From NCBI GenBank assembly GCA_903813345.2, contig CAIIXF020000006.1, positions 28,281,936 through 28,345,935 on the forward strand: 64,000 bases of DNA, written 5' to 3'. Shown here in pieces: positions 54,921 to 64,000 of this stretch. The position numbers were made by a program, and so were the translations under genes. The DNA is from Owenia fusiformis (Eukaryota > Annelida > Polychaeta > Sabellida > Oweniidae). Each line of letters opens with the position of its first letter. The first letter of the stretch is position 1. The notes below the pieces were generated by a model. That model saw only the letters and a program-made list of their open reading frames with translations, did no database searches and was not told the origin of the DNA.

Positions 54921-56220
54921 TTACCTGAAAATCTCTTACCTGACAACTGGATGAACCAACTTGTCAAAATTGATGCCATAATATGAATTATCTCACCCTG
55001 TATATACACTGGTGATCTGCTCGATTACAGGTACGATTTGTCCTTATTCCTTATTTCATGCGTTGTAGGCAGAATCCTCTCGACGTTTTTTCTCACAAAC
55101 GTGAATCAGTATCATCTGAGGATGAGTTGTAAGGCATACTATGTCATGTTAGATCATGATCTATACTATTTTTATAACAATTTACCAGTTACACTTTCTC
55201 CATGCTAGGTTCTGTTATAACTTTTGTTCCGTTTCCTATGGCATCCGTGCTTTATACATTTACATTCACAATGGTCCCTTCCTGGTATATTTTTTTAGGT
55301 TTTATGACAGTTAAATTCTATAGTCTTGTTAAGACCACTTTATAAACAGGTGTATTATTACTTTTATGACTGTTAAATTATATAGTCTAGTTAACACCAC
55401 TTTATAAACAGGTTTATTATTACTGGTGTAACTAACACAGCGAAAAAAAATATGATTAATTTATTTGATTTTATATAACATGAAATTATTTTTCTTTTCG
55501 ATAAAACATTGCTTATTAGAAATATATTTAATTGAAAACTTAAGAGTAAACAATCAGTTCTTCTATCACAAAGTTTATTTTGGTTCAGTAGATTTTTCTA
55601 TATATTATTTTTATGTCACCACCACTAGTGATTGGGTGACATATTGTAATAGCTTCGAACATTTATCTTGACACTGTTCAGTAGTTAATGTGTACTGTAT
55701 ACTTAACAAGGTGTGGTGACATTTTGCATGTTTCTGCATCGTCACTATTGAAAGCTTATGTTGATATTGTAGCAGTGTTTTTTAAGTTCTTTTTGTTGGT
55801 ACAATTAGTTTCCAAACCCTATACATATATCGATCTGACACACAGTTTTAGTGCAGGTTTAAGTGATTTTTGTTGATTATTAAACGCAAAGAGCACATGT
55901 GTCTCGAACTCGCAACATTGTGGATACAGAGCCCATTCACATAGTTTGACATGCTGGTGCTCTGAACCAGCTCGTTAGTTAATATCTGACTAAGAGACAG
56001 CTTGCTTTCCCGATGAAGAAATGTTATCTGCAGCTTTTATGAGTACTATACATCCATTCTCAATAAGAATGCAAATTCCAAGTATGAATCTGACAAAAAT
56101 TAAAGTAGCTTTAAATGGTTTAAAGTTGATGTATTTCTATTTGAATATATGTTAAGTATCTAAAGTGAAAATATCTTCATCAATCTCATACCCCTTCATG
56201 GAAAAGTCAAATGTTGAAGC
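54921..56220. other. Intergenic stretch with small duplications and a tRNA-like sequence
   Basis: A 62-bp direct duplication at about 55304-55430 (ACCACTTTATAAACAGGT) and a repeat copy starting near 55610. A tRNA-like stretch lies at 55898-55985. The broken end of the retrotransposon is at 56221. No gene seen. Confidence 0.5.
55895..55985 (-). repeat. tRNA-like sequence, possible head of a SINE
   Basis: On the minus strand, ACGAGCTGGTTCAGAGCACC resembles an A box, and GCGAGTTCGAGACAC, about 50 bp on, resembles a B box (GGTTCGANTCC). The spacing fits a tRNA, but stems are not intact, so it is a SINE head or tRNA pseudogene rather than a working tRNA. Confidence 0.4.
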
Positions 56221-57618
56221 TTATCCCCAATCCCGATTTAGAAAAACTGAAATTCCATTATATCGCTCTAAAAAATATTTCCAAGTAGCCAAATCTGCGA
56301 CGACCCCAGGCGGAATTGAAAGTGTGAACGATTTTTTTCCTGATGGGTTTCTATGCTTTGCACTGGCAAGAAAATCATATAAACGACGCAGAAATGCTCT
56401 TCCCGGTCTAACAACTCTGCACGCAAACGATAATTTGCCTATAAGTGTTTCAAGTTCTCCAAATGTTATTGTTTTGTCAGTTGAATGTTTACACACAATT
56501 GCGACACAATCCGCTAATTTATCCCGAGGTAATCTTGCTTGAAGACTAAGCGTATCCAATTCGATACCATAGACTGTCATCACTTCTGAGGGACCGCATG
56601 TTTTTGACGATTTTATGGGCATGTTGATCTTTTTTGCTAGCTTTAGAAACATTTGCATGTTTAATTGGCATTCATTTGAACGAGGGCATCCCACGAAGAC
56701 AAAATCATCTAAATAGTGGTAAATATTCGATATACCGAATTTATTTGCAGCAATCCATTCCACCGCGTTGCTAAAACTTTCAAATATCTTGCATGAACTT
56801 GCAAGTCCCATGGGAAGAACTTTGTCATAGTAATATTGACCCCTCCATATAATGCCTAATAAGTGATAATCATCTTTATGAATCGGAACTATTCGAAACG
56901 CCTGGGCAACATCAGTTTTGGATATTAGAGCACCCCGACCACAGTTTTGAACTGCTTCCATGACGTCATCAATTGATTGATAAGAAACACATGAATCTTG
57001 TGACAAAATCCCATCATTAACCGATGAACCCTTTGGAAAACTTAAATCGTGGATAACTCTGAACTTGCCTGGTTCTTTTTTCTTTATAATCCCCAAAGGA
57101 CTAGATATAAATTGCGGCAACGGTATTTCGGAATACGGACCGCTCATTCTATTAGCATCTACTTCATTTTTCAGATAATCATCAATTTGTTTAGGAGCTA
57201 GATTGGCAGAAGAATGATTACGGATTTTATTGGAATTATTCTGAGCTACTACGTTTGTTTTTATGCGGAAACCGTTTGAAAACCCTTCAATTAGATACAG
57301 TCTAGACTGCCAGTTGTAACCCTCCAACAACGCACCCAATATGTTAGCTTTTATTGGTGTCGGTACCGTATCAATTGAATTACTTTCTGAATGAAGTTTT
57401 TGCATTTGAGTTGGACTTGCAATTGACTCGACCGTGTTTTGTTGATAAGCAGGTTGCGCAAGCATGAAGTTTGTCGCATGTCCCTTCTGTCTTTTTGCAA
57501 GAACCGTCGAGGTTGAACGCGAAACAAATTCCAAATGGCATTCCTCTGAAACTTCTGGGACGAAAAGAATCGTTAAATTCCGGATTTTCACTTCTTTTTT
57601 TGAAGGGTTTTGAAGCAT
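56221..57618 (-). pseudogene. DIRS/Ngaro-type reverse transcriptase, truncated at the RNase H start
   Basis: 465-aa frame. The reverse-transcriptase core is intact: SPLGIIKKKEPGKFRVIHDL, SFPKGSSVNDGI, ALISKTDVAQAFRIVPIH, VLPMGLASSCKIFE, and the catalytic YLDD in IYHYLDDFVFVG. This string of motifs is that of tyrosine-recombinase (DIRS/Ngaro) retrotransposons. It stops at FLNRDWG, where RNase H would begin. No RNase H, methylase or tyrosine recombinase follows, so the copy is 3'-truncated. The frame overlaps the gag-like frame by 239 nt in a different phase. Confidence 0.85.
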
Positions 57619-58462
57619 TTTTCTTAGATTCGAATTTTTCTGATTTTAGAGACGATTCAAGAACGGCTTTTTCGACGAGCTCGGGAATGGTTACATCCCA
57701 AGCGAAGTTCATCTCTTTTTTCAAATGTCGAAAATTCATATCGTAAATTAAGGCTGCATCCAGGCCCTTTGACACTGCCATTCCTCTAATTTCCTCAGCA
57801 TATTTGAGGAGAGAAGGACAGCTCTCGGGGTGTGCTTGCGTATATACTGACATATAAATATGAAATGCCGATGTCCACTGTTCCATTGATTTAATTTGTT
57901 TTTTCGGCTTCACCGGATTTACCTGAATAGTCGTTGACGAATCAGATTTTACTGTGTAGTTCATAGACCCCTCCACGTTGTCATGCCTGCTCAAAAGATG
58001 AGCAATATCAAAATAGCCGTCTGATAAAATCAGCTTTATAAACTTTTTGTCTATGCCAACGTGAAGGGGTATGCCTGATGACAAATGAATAAGGTTAGAT
58101 GGTTTTTCTACGTCTAAATCATACACTAATGAATTTTGGCCTGACGAGGACTCACCTGGACCGCCTAGCAATGCGTTCACTGCTCGGGTTAAGGCAATAT
58201 TTGGGTGGACTGTCACTTCATTGTCTGAATCTATGTCGGAATCTAAGTCATGGTCCGAAGCTTGATCCACAGGGGGGTCATCCTGCTTTGTTTTTTGTAG
58301 TTCTGCCAGCAGGCGGGCCACGATATCTTGTTTATCATCATCAGATAGGCAGGATTGCTTAGCTGGCTGTGCGGCTGGGTTAGTTGATTTTCTTTTTGGT
58401 GGCATCTTACTGGAAGTAAAACTAAATTGATTGTAATTGGTGCATTTTTTGGCGGAAGGCAT
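57380..58462 (-). CDS. gag-like protein of the DIRS/Ngaro-type element
   Basis: 360 aa. The likely start is MPPKRKSTNPAAQPAKQSCL (residue 20 of the open frame); a basic N-terminus precedes an acidic stretch (DSDIDSDNE). The central part is helical (MEQWTSAFHIYMSVYTQAHP). The C-terminus, CFAFNLDGSCKK, CDKLHACATC, KHGRVNCKS, is a Cys/His cluster typical of DIRS-type ORF1. It overlaps the reverse-transcriptase frame; moving between them needs a +1 shift, splicing or reinitiation. Confidence 0.75.
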   Translation of the reverse strand: MPSAKKCTNYNQFSFTSSKMPPKRKSTNPAAQPAKQSCLSDDDKQDIVARLLAELQKTKQDDPPVDQASDHDLDSDIDSDNEVTVHPNIALTRAVNALLGGPGESSSGQNSLVYDLDVEKPSNLIHLSSGIPLHVGIDKKFIKLILSDGYFDIAHLLSRHDNVEGSMNYTVKSDSSTTIQVNPVKPKKQIKSMEQWTSAFHIYMSVYTQAHPESCPSLLKYAEEIRGMAVSKGLDAALIYDMNFRHLKKEMNFAWDVTIPELVEKAVLESSLKSEKFESKKNASKPFKKRSENPEFNDSFRPRSFRGMPFGICFAFNLDGSCKKTEGTCDKLHACATCLSTKHGRVNCKSNSNAKTSFRK

Positions 58463-58689
58463 GTATCTTTAGCTAGATAAATATAAAAAGCATTAAAAAC
58501 GCCATGGGCTCTACCACCCATGAATCGCCAAGAAATCCTTTATTAGGAAAATAATCGTGTTTTAAATTAATAAAAACGTATAATACAAGTTGCTATCAGC
58601 AACACATTTATGTGTATTATCATATTAAGACACAACAACACATTTTAATGTTTAAAAAATACAATACTCGATAAGACTTATCGATGCGA

Positions 58690-59000
58690 TATCACAGCAA
58701 AATGCATTTTACATGCACTTGGACAAGTGTCTAGCATATAATAATACTAGTGCGTTCAGCCAATGTTAGATGTTTGGGTTAATCAACCCTAATTGGAAAT
58801 GGAGAAAATATTCCATGTAAGTGATTTACATGCACATGGACAAGTGTCCGGCGTATAATAATACTATGTGAGTCCACCCGATGTAAGATATTTTGGTTAA
58901 TCAACCTGATTGGATATGGACAGAATATTCCATGTAAAGCATTATCGATGCGCTAATCACAAAATACATTTTACATGCACAAGTACAATTGGCAATCACC
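58690..59000. repeat. About 130-bp direct repeats between hydrolase and gag frames
   Basis: Two full copies and one partial of a block with TTTACATGCACTTGGACAAG, GCATATAATAATACTA, TTGGGTTAATCAACC and AATATTCCATGTAA. They may be the split direct repeats of a Ngaro-type element or part of its promoter. Confidence 0.65.
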
Positions 59001-59342
59001 ATTTCCGGACAATCATCCGGCGTATCTTATCATACATACTTGTGTCCACCCAATTTTTTGAATAAAAGCGACAAATGGCCGCGTTAAATAATGGCTGTAT
59101 AATAATGTATCTAGTAAGCCATTAACAAGTGTAGTCTAATGGACTTTCAGAAATATGGGTGGCCAAATTCAATGTAAATAAATTAATATACTGTTTTGAA
59201 CCATATAATATACGACCACACATAAATAGATACATAACATACGATGCTGCAGATTAATGGAAAGTAGTGAAATTAAACAATTTGTTTGAATAATAAATCT
59301 AACTGACCAATGAGTATGTAAGAAACTTACGTTTCGTGGTGT

Positions 59343-59939
59343 TTACAAAGTTGTATCCCTTACAAATATAATTGTTCGCCTAAGATTCCTTCCCCATAAC
59401 GAAATACCAGTATTCGATAAATGGACCCCGTCCTTGCGATATCTAGCTTTGGAAACTGATGCGAAACCTCTATTGGGGAAGGCGCTGATATCTAAGATTG
59501 AGTTCACTTTTAATGTAACAAGAGCATTGTGTTCCCGAACCCTGATATTGTATGAGGGAAGCTTTGATTTTTGTCGCTGGAAAGCATGTCCGATGCAAAC
59601 TTTTTCAACTTGATAAGCGACTAAAAGGAATTCAGCTAAACTTAAAGTTGCGTTGACAACATCTGTAACAGAGACAGACGATCTATCGAGGTCATTACCT
59701 CCCACTTGCAAATAAACAATATGAGGGTTTATATCCTTAATAGCGTCACACAGGTAGCTAGCCATTGATTTCTTCTGAAAACGTTTATTGTCAGACGGCT
59801 TCCAGAAAAGACTACCCCCACGCACTCCACGAAATTGTACACTGAATTCACGTGTATTCAATTTCAAATTTGAAGGGTATTTTTTTCCTTGCCAATGGAC
59901 CAGCGAATGTCCAAAAATCAGTACTTTTTTCATTTCCAT
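59343..59939 (-). CDS. SGNH-hydrolase domain protein associated with the DIRS/Ngaro-type element
   Basis: From Met at 59939 (MEMKKVLIFGHSLVHWQGKK), 198 aa; the frame extends to 60005, but the upstream residues include TGCAG just before the start and may be intron. The SGNH blocks are present: Ser in GHSLVHW, Gly in GVRGGSLFW, Asn in LQVGGNDLDRS, and Asp/His in YRKDGVHLSNTG. Hydrolases of this kind occur in DIRS/Ngaro elements; their role is unknown. It lies upstream of gag on the same strand. Other DIRS-type elements usually carry it elsewhere, so order or element boundaries deserve attention. Confidence 0.75.
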   Translation of the reverse strand: MEMKKVLIFGHSLVHWQGKKYPSNLKLNTREFSVQFRGVRGGSLFWKPSDNKRFQKKSMASYLCDAIKDINPHIVYLQVGGNDLDRSSVSVTDVVNATLSLAEFLLVAYQVEKVCIGHAFQRQKSKLPSYNIRVREHNALVTLKVNSILDISAFPNRGFASVSKARYRKDGVHLSNTGISLWGRNLRRTIIFVRDTTL

Positions 59940-60005
59940 TATCTGCAGCTCGCGTAAGAAAATGTAAATAATATGGATATGCAGGAGTAATGATAATGTA
60001 CTCAC

Positions 60006-63000
60006 CGCAAATAATATTCCTCGATAAAGGACAACAATCTGCTTCGATGTTATTCTGGATCTTATTCCACTCCTTTATTTTAACGTATATCGATATCTCC
60101 TTTTATCCGTAGGTCGGACTTGAAATTTAAATGTGTAATAAAAAGTTTAATAAATATCGTATAGAGAATACAAATATAATGTAATGTCCTGCAAGAAGAA
60201 TATCTTCGATGCTGTTTGTATTCACAAATAAATGTAACGAATGAAGATGGTATACCAGGTGGTATCAGATAACTGACGTTTAAAACCTGGAAGTCACACG
60301 ATTGGTCAGAATTAATGACTGGTGTCCAACGACAATAACACGTCATCCCCCTCACACTCACTTCACAAAACTTTTAATTGCATTAAATTTAATTTACGTT
60401 ATAGAGGGTTGTCGAAGCAAGCGACTAATATTGTCATTCAACATATTATTCTCATGTCTGTTTTTGTACCTAACAATAAGGATATATTTTGCCTTAATAC
60501 TAAATCATACATCAGGCATTTTGAAGAGACACAAGTGGAAAGAATCCACATTGAAGTCAACAATTACATGTGACTTATTGTTCCTTTTCACAAACAAAAC
60601 CTAAGTGCTACATGTCATTCCAATTTTATAAAAACTCAGTTTGATAACATTAAATTTATATTTCTTTTCTGATTAGAAATAGTGTTCAGAATAAAATGAT
60701 AGCCGTATCTTGGTGTTTGATATGCCATACAAAATGTATTTGAGATTTGTATATCGTTACACCCTTGGTAACGTATATGATCCAAAAAAAGTAACATCGT
60801 AGAATGAGTCATATCATATGTGATCATGGTTAAACCATCAACTGGTGCTTCTTTTATCATGTTTACACTACATTTTAACCAATAGTAACATTTAAAAAAC
60901 ATAGTTCTGTGGACAATCATGTAACGTAAATGATGGTGAAATTAACTAACTTTTGCAATAGAAACATTAAAGCTAACACAAACATTATTTATGCACAAAA
61001 CACGTAATGAATTAATATATTGTCACATACGCTATATGTTGCAATGAATATATACAGGATTAAAGGGACATAATCTTTCTTCACACATTTGTAATGCTAA
61101 ATCCTTTGTAACGTAAGTGATTACAAAACTTACAATCACAAGATCAAAACTATACTATATAATTTGTGATTATCGTCAAGAAGTAACAACATTCAGTGTC
61201 TACTCTTATATCATAGGTACATATGAACTCCTGAAAACGTTTCTAAATCCTAGCTTGGACATCTAGATCCCATAGAACATGAGTTTAAATCTCAGGACAC
61301 AGATCTAGAGTTTAAATAGCCCTTTAAATTTCCCTGTTGGGATTGACTCCTCTACTACACACTCAAAATCCGAGACTCTCAGCCAAATAACGTAACATTC
61401 TAGAGACCATTGGAGATTCTTCTTTTCCTAAAAAATAGTATTTATCATCATCAGTATCACATGCAGAGCCTTTTCGACATACCAACAGTATTGTAAACTG
61501 CAGTGAAAAAATCGCCAAGATGTAGCTCTTTATCTCCACTCTCAGTCTGCATGATGGCCCTGTTAGAATACTCTTGGTTGTCTCTTCTTGTATGTCATTC
61601 CTGGTTCGCTCCATTTTGTGCGGTGCACTTTTAACACTGTTTATTTGCTTCAACAAAATATTCCTTTGCTTGTGGTAAACGTCGAGTACTCATTTCATTT
61701 TTGTCCAGCCAGGCAAGGCCCTTAAGCCTGTATCACCTTCCATCGCCTTTAGTAATATTATATCAACTAGACTTGAACACTTTTCAGGCATTTCCCCGCC
61801 AGTCATGTTGCGGCTGCTCCGCCTCTTCAACTACTTGTTTTTCTCGTACTAATCTTCTCCTCAACTCTAGGGATATCACTATGCTAAAGTTTGCATCGCA
61901 TCACTTTTCCCCTGCACTCTTTGGTGTTTTTGGCGTATTTGGACCCTTCATTCTATTTTTCTCTGCTTCTGTAAGATCCTTGGGAATGATTTGTGATTGT
62001 TTTTTCCCTGTTTATCTATGTTCAGGGAGCTTTGTTTTCGTATGGCTACGTACGTCCCCAAGTTCTACTTATCCGTTTTCTAAAGAGCCATGCATGTCCT
62101 CTTGCAAAATTCCAGGCAAAATTAATATGAACGTCTATATATTGTGTGTTACTTGTACCACTGTCATAAACACGGTCACAATCATTGTTATCGGCATTAC
62201 TTGGGTCATTGCTAACAGTTTTCTTCTTTTTGATTTGTCTCCTGTATTATAACGCTATCTGAGACTAACATAATATGTCTCGGGCGCAATGACATATTTT
62301 TTTCTTTTATGGTCTTTATCTTTTTCAGATAGTGCACGCAGCTATTGAGACAATGCATTTATGAACCCGAGCACGCTCTATTTGGTGCTTTTTTCCTATC
62401 ACGATAGTCTTCTTTAATTTCAGCAGGATGCTTCCCCATCTACGAAAAGTACAAGTTGATAAATGAACATATCTGTAAAGATTTGACGATAGAAAATGTG
62501 TGCAATAAAATTTATCAATTACGTTACCATCGGTAACGTAGTTTATGACATAGAAAACGCAAGACTATAGGTTCACTTCAAAATTAATGATAGAAAAGTG
62601 TTTTTATGTTCATTTTCACATTTATACCGACTGTGTTTATGCCATAGATAACATCAAATTAACACTACATCTTCTTTTAACAAGAGAGATACTATATAAG
62701 GTGTGATATATACCTTAAATTGTGTGGATTTACTCTAAAAAGGTGGTAGTGTTTCTTTATTCAGATTCAAATGAATATGGATACTCAAATTCCCCGCTTT
62801 ATAAACTTTATTCAGAGCTAGGAGTATGGTAACCGTTATTTTCGTACTACTAGGTATCGTAAATGATGGTGTCGTAAATGATGCAAATACCCTTTTGCTG
62901 GTTGTATTATATTCAAACAATGCCAATTCAGTTAAAAATACTGATCAGCCAGGGTCACTCCTACCATACAATAAGGTGATATAACATTAATATGCTCAGA

Positions 63001-64000
63001 CACTTATTGCCTGTGGAAACTATGATCACGTAAATGATTTTCTTATCTATAACTTCATGAAAAACGGGATTTTCTGGCCCCCAAATCTCAACGTTTCAAA
63101 TATCAACTTGTACGACGTTCTATTAAGTATTCAAATTGGAATCCAGATACGTTTATGGCACATATAAAACATTAATTTTTCACCAGTTTTTATATGATTT
63201 ATAGCACAAGGGGGTTGATATAAAAAAAGTCTGGCGACATTTGTCAAGGAACATTTTCAACATGGTAAAAATGTCAAAATGATAGTTTCTGTCATTTAAC
63301 CAGAAGCTGGGATCGTCTTGTGTATAAAACACCACTTTATATGGGATGTTACGCATGAAAAATGTTCTAATTGCACCATACAATCCTGATTTTTGATATG
63401 GCGACAGTCACGTAACTGATGAATAGCCCTATTCTAGTACATATAATAAAATAGGTGTAACTGAGAAATTATATATTACATATGTGCTAGGTAGAGGGTC
63501 ATATGTACTATTTATATATACAACAAAAAGTGATGTTGGTAATGTAAATGCTGAGATTGAGCCCTGGGACATCGATTTTGCATTCTTATTGAGAATGGGT
63601 GTATAGTATCTACAACTATTTTTGATCTTATGAGTATTGGATATCATTATTTTCAATTTTTCTTCAACATGTATTTTAATGACTTCAGTATGAATGGAAT
63701 GTCCCTCGGAGTTGTGGTCGTTGATGAGGAATTGGCCATTGAACTGTGTGGATGCTGTTTATTCCCATATTAGGTTATTGTCTTGGGATATTCAGGTTTG
63801 ATTTTTGTTTGCCAGTTTTACACTTTACAGTTTGCTTTTCCCACTAGGTTGCTTTACACTTTTTTCCTTTCTCATTTGTCATTTTTGTTTATATTTAGTA
63901 AGGATATGATACCCAGGTCTCTCCTTCTGTGTGATCACCTAATTAATTCAACTGCATGAAGAACATTTCGTTGACATGATGCACAGTGAAAGGTTTTCCA
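60006..64000. other. Right end of the window: no supportable gene; recurrent GTAACGTAAATGAT motif
   Basis: No frame here is recognisable. The minus strand of 61360-62250 has short runs that look once-coding (KDLTEAEKNRMKGPNTPKTP; RRRLVREKQVVEEAEQ), separated by stops and shifts, possibly a decayed element. Between 60.7 and 63.6 kb the motif GTAACGTAAATGAT and variants recur about nine times. Confidence 0.5.

Noticed and set aside
61363-61656. 97-aa minus-strand frame with a possible membrane segment
   Set aside because: Begins without an ATG and follows an in-frame stop; no recognisable domain.
61701-62252. 183-aa plus-strand frame with hydrophobic segments, as a membrane protein
   Set aside because: No start context, family motif or splice partner; the opposite strand looks more like decayed coding sequence.

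Overview
The window is AT-rich animal nuclear DNA: GT-AG introns, long introns full of small inverted-repeat elements and minisatellites, and no bacterial-style gene packing. The mix of genes (a TRIM/NHL E3 ligase without introns, a somatomedin-B ectodomain protein, an EF-hand plus nucleoside-deoxyribosyltransferase-like protein, a MyD88-like death-domain protein, DIRS/Ngaro-type and LINE retroelements) fits a marine lophotrochozoan, most likely a bivalve mollusc. That is inference; nothing in the window fixes the species.

Left part (1-20 kb). The first two coding exons of a TRUB2-like pseudouridine synthase read leftward out of the window (666 to 127). Divergent from it is a complete eight-exon PSMD5 gene (26S proteasome assembly chaperone, 2869-11560, 501 aa). 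Its fourth intron holds a 4.7-kb array of a 54-bp unit, each unit carrying a consensus 5' splice site and a perfect hairpin. Convergent with PSMD5 is a five-exon gene on the minus strand (19968-13286, 227 aa) ending in a MyD88/IRAK-like death domain.

Middle part (20-50 kb). From a shared 354-bp promoter region starts a 15-exon plus-strand gene (20323-49924, 544 aa). Splice phases agree at every junction. It encodes two tandem copies of [EF-hand-like pair + nucleoside 2-deoxyribosyltransferase-like domain]. The first copy keeps the Asp and Glu of the expected active site; in the second they are Ala and Gln, so it looks like a pseudoenzyme half. Two minus-strand genes lie inside its introns: a somatomedin-B protein (30597-28870) and a RING/B-box/NHL TRIM protein (45429-43531), the latter abutting a 5'-truncated LINE. 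Several introns of this gene carry tandem arrays made by copying the adjacent exon-intron junction, including its splice site.

Right part (50-64 kb). This is transposon territory: a 143-bp repeat array rich in GCCATCTTG, a cysteine-rich CRC-like fragment, a truncated DIRS/Ngaro-type retrotransposon (SGNH hydrolase, gag-like, reverse transcriptase), and a 3-kb stretch with a recurring GTAACGTAAATGAT motif.

The most unusual signal is the repeated amplification of splice junctions in independent introns, together with the divergent pairing of a death-domain adaptor-like gene and a duplicated, half-inactivated deoxyribosyltransferase-like gene. All exon models come from reading splice sites and phase by eye; no expression or database evidence was available.
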